A DNA stretch of 64,000 bases, from contig NZ_JALJWV010000001.1 of the NCBI RefSeq assembly GCF_024169655.1, forward strand, positions 5,066,001 to 5,130,000, written 5' to 3'. The notes below the pieces were generated by a model that saw nothing but the letters and a program-made list of their open reading frames with translations, ran no database searches and had not been told where the DNA came from. Position 1 is the first letter of the stretch. Every line of letters starts with the position of its first letter. Made by a program: the position numbers and the translations under genes. Origin of the DNA: Pseudomonas marginalis. Its GTDB lineage: Bacteria; Pseudomonadota; Gammaproteobacteria; Pseudomonadales; Pseudomonadaceae. This document shows, one piece after another, positions 51,302 to 58,859 of the stretch.

Positions 51302-52426
51302 TCAGTCCAAGGGCGGCACAGGGAGCCCGCGCTTGGCATAGAAGGCATCGACGAAGGCGGCCAATGTACCCTGTTGAATAGCCTCGCGCAAACCAGCCAT
51401 CAGGACTTGGTAGTGACGCAAATTGTGGATGGTATTCAACATGCTACCCAGCATTTCCCCGCACTTGTCCAGATGGTGCAGATAAGCACGGGAGAAGTTC
51501 TGGCAGGTGTAGCAGTCACAGGTGGGATCGAGCGGCGAATCATCATGGCGATGGAACGCGTTACGGATCTTCAGCACGCCTGTATCGATGAACAGATGCC
51601 CATTGCGGGCATTACGGGTTGGCATCACGCAATCGAACATGTCCACACCGCGGCGCACACCCTCTACGAGATCTTCCGGTTTGCCAACGCCCATAAGGTA
51701 ACGAGGTTTGTCAGCCGGCATCAGACCCGGCAGGTAATCCAGCACCTTGATCATCTCGTGCTTGGGCTCACCTACCGACAAACCACCGATGGCCAGGCCG
51801 TCGAAGCCGATCTTGTCCAAGCCTTCCAGCGAGCGTTTACGCAGGCTTTCATGCATGCCGCCCTGGACGATACCGAACAGCGCTGCGGTGTTGTCGCCGT
51901 GGGCGTTCTTCGAGCGCTGGGCCCAACGCAGCGACAACTCCATGGAAACCCGCGCAACGTCTTCATCGGCCGGGTACGGCGTGCATTCGTCGAAAATCAT
52001 CACGATGTCGGAGCCCAGGTCGCGCTGGACCTGCATCGACTCTTCCGGGCCCATGAACACTTTGGAACCGTCGACCGGCGAGGCGAAGGTCACGCCCTCC
52101 TCCTTGATCTTGCGCATGGCGCCCAGGCTGAACACCTGGAAACCACCCGAGTCAGTGAGGATCGGGCCTTGCCACTTCATGAAGTCATGCAGGTCGCCGT
52201 GCTTCTTGATCACTTCCGTGCCCGGGCGCAGCCACAGGTGGAAGGTGTTGCCGAGGATGATTTCGGCGCCAGTGGCGACGATGTCGCGCGGCAGCATGCC
52301 TTTGACGGTGCCGTAGGTGCCGACCGGCATGAACGCCGGGGTCTCCACCGTACCGCGCGGAAAGGTCAGACGACCGCGACGGGCCTTGCCGTCAGTGGCC
52401 AGCAATTCAAACGACATACGACTCAT
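51302..52426 (-). CDS. tgt: Queuine tRNA-guanine transglycosylase
   Basis: A 374-residue enzyme that exchanges guanine 34 for preQ1 in tRNAs of the GUN series. It has the nucleophile region ILTDSGGFQVFSL, MIFDECTPYPAD and the zinc site CDCYTCQNFSRAYLHHL. The start overlaps the queA stop by four bases (ATGA), so the two queuosine genes are coupled. Confidence 0.98.
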   Translation of the reverse strand: MSRMSFELLATDGKARRGRLTFPRGTVETPAFMPVGTYGTVKGMLPRDIVATGAEIILGNTFHLWLRPGTEVIKKHGDLHDFMKWQGPILTDSGGFQVFSLGAMRKIKEEGVTFASPVDGSKVFMGPEESMQVQRDLGSDIVMIFDECTPYPADEDVARVSMELSLRWAQRSKNAHGDNTAALFGIVQGGMHESLRKRSLEGLDKIGFDGLAIGGLSVGEPKHEMIKVLDYLPGLMPADKPRYLMGVGKPEDLVEGVRRGVDMFDCVMPTRNARNGHLFIDTGVLKIRNAFHRHDDSPLDPTCDCYTCQNFSRAYLHHLDKCGEMLGSMLNTIHNLRHYQVLMAGLREAIQQGTLAAFVDAFYAKRGLPVPPLD

Positions 52427-53472
52427 AGTTGTTCCTCTGGGCCGCGTGGCGCCGGATTACGGGTGATAAACATCGCATCACCGTAGCTGAAAAAACGGTA
52501 TCCATTGTCGATGGCGGCTTGATAAGCGGCCATGGTCTCCGGATAACCGGCAAATGCCGACACCAGCATCAACAGCGTGGATTCCGGCAAATGGAAGTTG
52601 GTCACCAAGGCATCGACCACATGAAACGGCCGGCCAGGGTAAATAAAGATATCGGTGTCGCCACTGAACGGCTTGAGCACGCCATCACGCGCCGCGCTCT
52701 CCAGGGACCGCACGCTGGTGGTGCCCACGGCAATAACCCGCCCGCCGCGCGCCTTGCACGCGTTGACCGCGTCCACCACGTCCTGGCTGACTTCCAGCCA
52801 TTCGCTGTGCATATGGTGGTCTTCGATGTTATCCACACGCACCGGCTGAAACGTGCCGGCCCCCACGTGCAGGGTCACATACGCGCTCTCGACGCCCTTG
52901 GCGGCGATCGCATCCAGCAGCGGCTGGTCGAAATGCAGCCCGGCCGTCGGCGCGGCCACGGCGCCGAGGCGCTGGGAGTAGACCGTCTGATAGCGCTCGC
53001 GGTCCGAGTCTTCGTCGGGGCGGTCTATATAAGGAGGCAACGGCATATGGCCGACGCGCTCCAGCAGCGGCAACACTTCCTCGGCAAACTTGAGCTCGAA
53101 CAACGCATCATGGCGCGCCACCATCTCGGCTTCGCCACCGCCATCGATCAGCAGGGTCGAACCCGGTTTCGGCGACTTGCTGGAACGCACATGGGCCAGC
53201 ACGCGATGGCTGTCCAGCACCCGTTCCACCAGAATTTCCAGCTTGCCGCCGGAGGCTTTCTGGCCGAACAGCCGCGCCGGAATCACCCGGGTATTGTTGA
53301 ACACCATCAAATCGCCTGGGCGCAAATGCTCAAGCAAATCAGTGAATTGACGGTGTGCGAGGGCACCGCTCACCCCGTCCAGGGTCAGCAGTCGACTGGC
53401 GCGACGCTCGGCCAAAGGGTGGCGAGCGATCAGCGAATCAGGGAGCTCAAAAGTAAAGTCAGCAACGCGCAT
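52423..53472 (-). CDS. queA: S-adenosylmethionine:tRNA ribosyltransferase-isomerase
   Basis: A 349-residue enzyme that converts preQ1 to epoxyqueuosine in tRNA. It begins MRVADFTFELPDSLIARHP and has DLMVFNNTRVIPARLFG, AAPTAGLHFDQPLL and VTLHVGAGTFQPVR, all family hallmarks. First gene of the queA-tgt-yajC-secDF transcript. The promoter is probably in the 108 bp between it and the divergent tRNA-Leu gene. Confidence 0.98.
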   Translation of the reverse strand: MRVADFTFELPDSLIARHPLAERRASRLLTLDGVSGALAHRQFTDLLEHLRPGDLMVFNNTRVIPARLFGQKASGGKLEILVERVLDSHRVLAHVRSSKSPKPGSTLLIDGGGEAEMVARHDALFELKFAEEVLPLLERVGHMPLPPYIDRPDEDSDRERYQTVYSQRLGAVAAPTAGLHFDQPLLDAIAAKGVESAYVTLHVGAGTFQPVRVDNIEDHHMHSEWLEVSQDVVDAVNACKARGGRVIAVGTTSVRSLESAARDGVLKPFSGDTDIFIYPGRPFHVVDALVTNFHLPESTLLMLVSAFAGYPETMAAYQAAIDNGYRFFSYGDAMFITRNPAPRGPEEQL

Positions 53473-53580
53473 GATGGGGTTCGTCTAGCAGGGCCGGGAA
53501 GTCTAGCGGAAATAGTCAAAATTGACCATGAAACGTGATTGACCAACGGTAATCTCATCTCTATACTTCGCCGCCATTGA

Positions 53581-53665
53581 GCCCTGATGGCGGAATTGGT
53601 AGACGCGGCGGATTCAAAATCCGTTTTCGAAAGAAGTGGGAGTTCGATTCTCCCTCGGGGCACCA
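53581..53665 (+). tRNA. tRNA-Leu (anticodon CAA)
   Basis: An 85-base class II tRNA with encoded CCA. The acceptor stem gccctga pairs with tcggggc (one G-U), followed by A and CCA. The anticodon loop is in gattcaaaatc with anticodon CAA, which reads UUG codons. The long variable arm (about 53614-53637) and the T arm gggagttcgattctccc are present. Confidence 0.95.
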
Positions 53666-53671
53666 TCTTAA

Positions 53672-53700
53672 AAAAAGACCTTGAAATTCAAGGTCTTTTT
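53672..53700 (+). terminator. tRNA-Leu terminator
   Basis: aaaaagaccttg / caaggtcttttt with a short aaatt loop and a run of T residues starts six bases after the CCA end. Confidence 0.9.
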
Positions 53701-53770
53701 TTTCGCCTGTCGAAAAGTGGGCAACCCGCAAAATCCCTGGCCACCGCTCCCTCAACTTGAAACACGTCCC

Positions 53771-53801
53771 TTGTGGGAGCTGGCTTGCCTGCGATAGCGT
53801 C
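53771..53801. repeat. Single REP unit
   Basis: ttgtgggagctggcttgcct followed by gcgatagcg has the REP core but no inverted partner nearby. Confidence 0.65.
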
Positions 53802-53827
53802 AGCCGCAACGCCCTCAAACCACCTGA

Positions 53828-54136
53828 CTAAATACCCGCCACTTCACCCTCCTCCATCACCCCATTGGGCAACATCCCATTCGCCAAATCATCCACCACC
53901 GCCTTCGCCATCTCCCCCAAATAATGCGCCGCCCAGGCATAACGATCCGCGCCTGTGTCCATGGCGGCATCCAACGCCAGCAGTTTTGAACAGTGCAGCA
54001 ACTCGGAGGCATGCTCCAGGGCATCGCGGATGGGCACGCCGGAATTGACGCGGAATAGCCGGTGAAAGTTGGGCTGTTTGCCGCAGGTGGAAAAGGTGAT
54101 GACGCCGAGGGTTTTGTTGAGGGGTGGGTTGATCAT
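53828..54136 (-). CDS. DUF3077-family protein
   Basis: A 102-residue protein. The middle segment LFRVNSGVPIRDALEHASEL followed by LLALDAAM is the pattern of the pseudomonad DUF3077 family; function unknown. The C-terminal end is acidic. A good aggaggt lies five bases before the ATG, and that start overlaps the stop of a 24-codon ORF, so translation appears coupled. DUF3077 genes usually occur alone or in small clusters on accessory DNA; here the gene follows tRNA-Leu. Confidence 0.75.
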   Translation of the reverse strand: MINPPLNKTLGVITFSTCGKQPNFHRLFRVNSGVPIRDALEHASELLHCSKLLALDAAMDTGADRYAWAAHYLGEMAKAVVDDLANGMLPNGVMEEGEVAGI

Positions 54137-54207
54137 TGGACACCTCCTGGATGGGCGGAGGTGTGGGTGGTGGGGTTGTGAGGGTATGGCCTGTCAGAAA
54201 TGCTCAT
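54133..54207 (-). CDS. 24-codon upstream ORF coupled to the DUF3077 gene
   Basis: ATG at 54207 opens a short frame beginning MSISDRPYPHNP and ending SAHPGGVQ, with its TGA overlapping the DUF3077 ATG as ATGA. An aggagct lies eight bases before its own start. It is Pro/His/Thr-rich with no hydrophobic segment. It may be a regulatory leader ORF rather than a functional peptide. Confidence 0.5.
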   Translation of the reverse strand: MSISDRPYPHNPTTHTSAHPGGVQ

Positions 54208-54548
54208 TGCTTAAGCTCCTAATATAGTGAGCCTATTGTTTCTCGGATTCTCAAGTCCGGTCGCTGGGTTGGAAGCGACGGGGAGGAAGTTAGCGCAGGA
54301 GCGATTGGGGTTGAAAGTCAGTATCTGTGGCGAAAAATTTCCGTTAGGTCGGTCGGGGTTGGCGAACGACGCCGATTCCCCCCCAGATGCAGGAAACAAC
54401 CGGGGTCTGCTCCCGATTACCTCCGGGAAAACGTGTTGGTTTAATGGGCATCAGAAATGACAGTGTGCGCCGACGCGATGGCTGATATCTTTCCCGCGCG
54501 CCCAATCGCGTCCAATCAACGCCGATCCCATCAAGGAAGATAAAAACA
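54208..54548. other. Intergenic region with hairpin, between mini-ORF and cytochrome gene
   Basis: 341 bp without a convincing gene. gtcgct…agcgac around gggttgga (about 54257-54278) forms a compact hairpin. A -10-like tatatt on the minus strand lies just before the mini-ORF ribosome-binding site. The open frame at 54227-54460 has no ribosome-binding site or recognisable motif and is not called. aaggaaga just before 54549 is the cytochrome ribosome-binding site. Confidence 0.45.
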
Positions 54549-54926
54549 ATGAAAGTATTGCTCATCGCTTCGCTAGGAATGTTGTCGCTGACTCAAACAT
54601 CACTATCCTTCGCGGATAATGCTAATGGAAAAAATCTCTATCTACAGCGATGCAGCATGTGCCATGGAATGGATCTCAAAGCAACAGGACCGCTGGCTAA
54701 AAAAAGTAATCCGCCGACTCCTGATCTAACAACGCTCGCTTTCAAAAAACGATTAAATGATTATCCGGGCGTGATTGTGTCTTCGATAATACTTCGCCCA
54801 AATGGCGACTTAATTCCAAAAACCTTGCGAGAGAATGGAGTAAAGCTATCGCCGCACTCATGGAGCGTTAAGGATTTTCGCGATTTAAATCAATACATGG
54901 GTGGCGTTATTTCACAAGCCCGATGA
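54549..54926 (+). CDS. Small periplasmic c-type cytochrome
   Basis: A 125-residue protein with a Sec signal peptide (MKVLLIASLGMLSLTQTSLSFA) and one haem-binding CxxCH (CSMCHG, Cys35-His39). A candidate distal Met ligand is in NQYMGG near the C terminus. The size and layout fit single-haem class I cytochromes c, including those serving PQQ dehydrogenases, but no dehydrogenase is adjacent. It uses AT-rich codons unlike the flanking core genes, which suggests acquisition by transfer. The ribosome-binding site aaggaaga precedes the ATG. Confidence 0.8.
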   Translation: MKVLLIASLGMLSLTQTSLSFADNANGKNLYLQRCSMCHGMDLKATGPLAKKSNPPTPDLTTLAFKKRLNDYPGVIVSSIILRPNGDLIPKTLRENGVKLSPHSWSVKDFRDLNQYMGGVISQAR

Positions 54927-55173
54927 CCGTCGAAGTGCCTGGTCCTGTGCTGTCTCCGTGGATTGACATGACGTTTTAAGCGCTCTGCCAACAGTTCAAA
55001 CTCGATACCTTTGCTACAGATTGGCCTACGCTGGAGCTGCAGGCTGCCGAGAAAGAAACGAAGAGCGCGCTGCGGTTATCGCAGGAACTCAACGGCTCAA
55101 CAGCCACATGAACGGTGATTTTTAGAATAGCTAACATGACGACCAAGCCTTCTGCGCAAGTATCCCGCGCTGA
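54927..55173. other. Non-coding remnant DNA before the IS66 element
   Basis: No intact gene. A short frame near 55015-55110 reads DWPTLELQAAEKETKSALRL before a stop and may be the tail of a lost gene; the family is not recognised. Confidence 0.4.
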
Positions 55174-55276
55174 GTAACCGTCCGTTCAGCACCCACTCCT
55201 GACCGTTCTCCAAATTAGCCAAGATAGTGGACACCATTTTTAAGCGGACGCGATCACTCTAATCGCTAGGATTTCC

Positions 55277-55594
55277 ATGCGCCAATGAAGCTCCTACCCC
55301 AAACCCTTCAAGGCCCAGATCGTACAGGAATGCCTGCAACCCGGTGCCTCAGTTTCCAGCGTCGCCATCAGCCACGGCATCAATGCCAACGTGATTCGCA
55401 AGTGGCTGCCGATATACCGTGAGAAACCCGTCGCGCCACTTCCGGCGTTTGTACCGCTGCAACCGATGCCTAAACGGCACGCTGATGAAGCGGCGTCTAT
55501 CGCACTGCCGCTGGGCGACAAATACATCACGGTCAAATGGCCCGTATCCGACCCAGACGGCTGCGCACGCTTCATCCGTGGCCTCTCGCAATGA
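55277..55594 (+). pseudogene. IS66 orfA (TnpA) with an early in-frame stop
   Basis: Reading from the ATG at 55277, codon 4 is TGA. Beyond it the frame continues SYPKPFKAQIVQECLQPGAS and GINANVIRKWLPIY, the helix-turn-helix of IS66 TnpA, to a stop at 55592-55594. Its stop overlaps the tnpB start as ATGA, the normal coupling. Translation could only restart internally, for example at a later codon, losing the N-terminal part of the DNA-binding domain. Confidence 0.75.
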
Positions 55595-55926
55595 TCCGCA
55601 TCGATGCTATCTGGGTCGCCACCGAGCCGATGGACATGCGCGCAGGCACCGAAACTGCGTTGGCCCGCGTGGTAGCGGTGTTCGGTGCGGCGAAGCCGCA
55701 CTGCGCCTATCTGTTTGCCAACCGCCGCGCCAACCGGATGAAGGTGTTGGTACACAATGGCGTGGGCATCTGGCTTGCCGCACGCAGGTTGAACCGAGGC
55801 AAGTTTCACTGGCCCGGCACTCATCGCGGCCAGGAAGTCGAACTCGACGCTGAACAACTGCAAGCGTTGGTGCTCGGTTTGCCATGGCAGCGGGTTGGCG
55901 CCAACGGCGCAATTACAGTGATTTAG
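55591..55926 (+). CDS. tnpB: IS66 accessory protein TnpB
   Basis: A 111-residue protein starting MIRIDAIWVATEPMDMRAGT, with the family motifs AYLFANRRANRMKVLVHNGVG and RRLNRGKFHWP. Near full length for IS66 TnpB. Essential for IS66 transposition but of unknown activity. It appears intact although its partners are broken. Confidence 0.88.
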   Translation: MIRIDAIWVATEPMDMRAGTETALARVVAVFGAAKPHCAYLFANRRANRMKVLVHNGVGIWLAARRLNRGKFHWPGTHRGQEVELDAEQLQALVLGLPWQRVGANGAITVI

Positions 55927-55975
55927 TCCCGCCTTTGAGCTGTGGTGGATGAGTTGCTTTGGTAAAATCCACGGC

Positions 55976-57201
55976 ATGACTTCCTCGCCCAACCTCGACC
56001 AAATGACACCCGAACAACTGCGCGCCCTCGCTACGCAGTTGCTATCGAAGGTCGACACCATGGGCCGGAAGATCCATCGTGACGAGACGATCATCGAACA
56101 GCTCTCTCACGAAATCGCCATCCTCAAGCGCCACAAGTTCGCTAAGCGCAGCGAGCAGATCAGCCCGGCGCAAGGCAGCTTGCTGGATGACCTGCTCAAC
56201 ACCGACCTTGAGGCCATCGAGGCAGAGCTGAACGCGCTTCGTCCTGCCCCGACGTCGGACGAAATCCGCCAAAAGCCCAAGCGCGCGCCGCTTCCGCCGC
56301 AGTTTCCTCGTACCGTCATTCGTCATGAGCCAGAGAACACCCAGTGCGTCTGCGGGTGCCAGCTTCAGCGCATCGGCGAAGATGTCAGTGAGAAGCTGGA
56401 TTACACACCGGGCGTGTTTACCGTTGAGCAGCATGTACGTGGAAAGTGGGCCTGCCGCCAGTGCGAAACACTGATCCAGGCGCCGGTGCCGGCACAGGTG
56501 ATCGACAAGGGCATCCCCACTGCTGGCCTGTTGGCTCACGTAATGGTGGCCAAGTTTGCCGACCCTCTTCCGCTGTACCGCCAGGAAAAGATCTTTGGCC
56601 GTGCAGGCCTGGCAATTCCGCGTTCATCGGCTGCATGGCGCACGCCCGCCGCAAGTTCTTCGACCTGCATGTGGCGAACAAAAGCCAACTGGCCGAACAA
56701 GCACTGCACTCAATCGGTGGCCTGTACGAGATCGAGCGGCAAGCCAAAGAAATGAGCGATGAAGACCGTAGGCGATTACGCCAGGAAATAGCGGTTCCCA
56801 TCGCAGCGAAGCTACATGAGTGGATGCTGGCCCAGCGTGAGCTTGTGCCAGAAGGCTCGGCTACGGCCAAGGCTTTGGACTACAGCTTGAAACGATGGGT
56901 AGCGCTAACGCGCTACCTGAATGATGGTGCCGTGCCCATCGACAATAACCCGGTCGAAAACACGATCAGGCCATGGGCGCTTGGGCGCTCCAATTGGTTG
57001 TTCGCTGGGTCTCTTCGCAGCGGTAAACGAGCGGCAGCGATTATGAGTTTGATCCAGTCGGCGCGCATGAATGGGCACGATCCGTATGCCTATCTCAAAG
57101 ATGTGCTGACTCGGCTGCCGACACAGCGGGCAAGTGAGATTGGAATGTTGTTACCCCAATGCTGGACTCATTCATCGTCTCAAGCGATCAGTCATTCTTG
57201 A
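55976..57201 (+). pseudogene. tnpC: IS66 transposase TnpC with a core deletion and frameshift
   Basis: The N-terminal half is intact to IFGRAGLAIPRS: a leucine-zipper-like helix (ALATQLLSKVDTMGRK), then the zinc-binding part with CVCGC and CRQC. At about 56622 it jumps to IGCMAHARRKFFDLHVANK in another frame and continues to the C terminus (NPVENTIRPWALGRSNW). Compared with typical IS66 transposases of about 510 residues, roughly 300 bp are missing, including both catalytic Asp regions; the Glu-containing part remains. Catalytically dead. Confidence 0.85.
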
Positions 57202-57227
57202 GCTTGCTCCATGCTCAGCAAAAAACC

Positions 57228-57974
57228 TTAGTCGAGTGGATTGAATGATCGATTCATGGCTACCACGTCGCCATGGGTCGGGTTCGGCCCGAGCCACTTG
57301 AAATGCTCAGGCAATCGATCTCGTTTAGCGGCTGCCTGCCCTCTGATAGCTGCTGATAAAGCCCTACGCATAGTCTCAGCATCGTAATCACAGCAATAGC
57401 CTGGTGTAGACGGCTGTTGCCTCCAGGACTCCTCAAGCGAGCCTGCGTCAACCGGATCGAAACCTACCTGATCTACCAGAGTCATCACTGTTTCTTTGGC
57501 TTTCTCATCGTCACCCGCTACCGCCGCTGCCAAGCGACCTGGTGTACCGTCCGGAACGCCCAACTCTGCCAATGTGTAGGCGAGCACATTGTTGAAAGCC
57601 TTGATTACTGGTCGCCCAATCTGCTTCGTCACCCAAACGCTTTCCGTCATCCCTTGATCAATTTCAGCAATGCGCGGGTCACGCAAACCAGGGTAGTAGT
57701 TGCTGGTATCCACAACAGGGATGCTGTCGGGTACGGAGGTAAATAGGTCAGAAGGGAGTGTGCTCAATGCTGGCAGAGGTATCGACAGCACTACCACATC
57801 CGCGCCATCCACTGCGCCCCGAATGTCTACAGGCTCCGCTCCGATTTCTTCGGCGAATGCACGAACGCCGTTGACACCTCCAGAATTTGCCACGCGGATC
57901 TCATGGCCAGCAGCTCTTAGCTTACGAGCAATGGTGCCGCCGATGTTACCCGTTCCAATGATGCCGATTTTCAT
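57228..57974 (-). CDS. NADPH-dependent F420-reductase-like oxidoreductase
   Basis: A 248-residue cytosolic protein with an N-terminal Rossmann fold, MKIGIIGTGNIGGTIARKL, and the family motifs VVLSIPLPAL and KAFNNVLAYTL, as in F420-dependent NADP reductase-like and NAD(P)-binding proteins. Pseudomonads are not expected to make F420, so the real substrate is unknown. The C-terminal part contains EESWRQQPSTPGYCCDYD. It is divergent from an HxlR regulator with a shared 101-bp promoter region. Confidence 0.82.
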   Translation of the reverse strand: MKIGIIGTGNIGGTIARKLRAAGHEIRVANSGGVNGVRAFAEEIGAEPVDIRGAVDGADVVVLSIPLPALSTLPSDLFTSVPDSIPVVDTSNYYPGLRDPRIAEIDQGMTESVWVTKQIGRPVIKAFNNVLAYTLAELGVPDGTPGRLAAAVAGDDEKAKETVMTLVDQVGFDPVDAGSLEESWRQQPSTPGYCCDYDAETMRRALSAAIRGQAAAKRDRLPEHFKWLGPNPTHGDVVAMNRSFNPLD

Positions 57975-58036
57975 GGTTAAGCCTCAGTAATCGTTTGCTT
58001 GCACCGATTCTAGGCGGCTGATGTAATAATGGTAAG

Positions 58037-58056
58037 TACCTACCAAAAGGTGGGTA
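58037..58056. promoter_or_regulatory. Putative HxlR operator
   Basis: tacctacc and ggtgggta flank an aaaa centre, a 20-bp palindrome with one mismatch. It lies 20 bp before the HxlR start in the divergent promoter region shared with the reductase gene. Confidence 0.55.
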
Positions 58057-58075
58057 GCACACCTTCGAGAAAGAA

Positions 58076-58429
58076 ATGGAACGGGATTGGGATTGCGGCG
58101 ATCCGCAAAATCGGTTGAATTGGGCCGAAGCAACGACTGAGACTCTTCGCGTGCTGGAAGGGAAATGGAAAATCATCATCTTGTGCCAGCTTTTCGCAGC
58201 CAAAGGTGCGCTTCGTTTCTCGGATCTAGAGAAGCTGATCGAGGGAATAAATCAGAAGATGCTGATTCAACAGCTAAAGCAGTTAGAAAAGGATGGCATC
58301 GTGCTGCGCACGGTGTACCCGCAAGTGCCACCCCGGGTGGAGTACCAGCTCACCCAGATCGGCCATGCACTCGGGCCGTCAATCCAGGCATTGATCGAGT
58401 GGGCCGAGATGAGGCGCGATCACATTTGA
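58076..58429 (+). CDS. HxlR-family transcriptional regulator
   Basis: A 117-residue winged-helix protein with the family core LEGKWKIIILCQLFAAKGAL, RFSDLEKLIEGINQKMLIQQ and PPRVEYQLTQIGHAL. HxlR regulators often sense electrophiles or redox stress and control a divergent oxidoreductase. The N-terminal Cys (DWDCGDPQ) is at a position where redox-active cysteines occur in related YodB/QorR-type proteins; a second Cys (LCQLF) is in the first helix region. Regulation of the neighbour is inferred. Confidence 0.88.
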   Translation: MERDWDCGDPQNRLNWAEATTETLRVLEGKWKIIILCQLFAAKGALRFSDLEKLIEGINQKMLIQQLKQLEKDGIVLRTVYPQVPPRVEYQLTQIGHALGPSIQALIEWAEMRRDHI

Positions 58430-58567
58430 TTGCGGTCGAGAATCCGCCGCACAGTACACTCTACCCCTAGAAAATAGCTGTCGAGACGGGTTTGCCGGAC
58501 TTAGGGTTATCGCCACATTCGACCAAAGCAATCGCTTGTGGTGCAGCATTAGTCTCAGATCAATGAA

Positions 58568-58849
58568 TTACGTCTGCGGTGCGATAATCCGCTGGAAAAC
58601 ATCTTTAAAATAAGAAGGATAATTGTCGAGAACTCGCTCGAAATCGGCTTGATTGTCACGTATCAAATTACGAGCTTCGTAGCTCGTCTCCGCTGTATCA
58701 AAAATCGTAAACGCCATGTGCTGTGCTATTACTCGCTCAGAAAATCCTGCCTCGTAATACGAGATAGACTCTTCGCTAGGAAGCCCGTATTTCAAGCGTT
58801 TCTGAAGAAGATCTGCATACCATCTAAATCCATCTCCAATCTCCTCTGA
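58568..58849 (-). pseudogene. C-terminal remnant of a large helicase-like protein
   Basis: The open minus-strand frame from 58849 reads EIGDGFRWYADLLQKRLKYG, then LPSEESISYYEAGFSERVIA, and ends YFKDVFQRIIAPQT. No start or ribosome-binding site exists at its head: a stop lies directly upstream and the nearest start is an internal TTG. The sequence resembles the C-terminal part of large DEAD/DEAH-type helicases found on accessory islands; this is from memory of such sequences and uncertain. The DNA is clearly more AT-rich than its neighbours. Confidence 0.4.
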
Positions 58850-58859
58850 TCACCTGCCG

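Larger units (their letters stand above)
55174..57201 (+). mobile_element. Degenerate IS66-family insertion sequence
   Basis: The three-gene IS66 order orfA-tnpB-tnpC is present, but orfA has an early stop and tnpC an internal deletion with frameshift. The left end probably starts at gtaaccgtccgttcagcac (55174), as IS66 ends commonly begin GTAA. No matching right terminal repeat is seen after tnpC, so the right end is lost or diverged. It cannot transpose by itself. Confidence 0.8.

Noticed and set aside
54227..54460. 77-codon open frame on the plus strand before the cytochrome gene
   Set aside because: No ribosome-binding site, no motif, and it spans a hairpin and the promoter region of the divergent mini-ORF.
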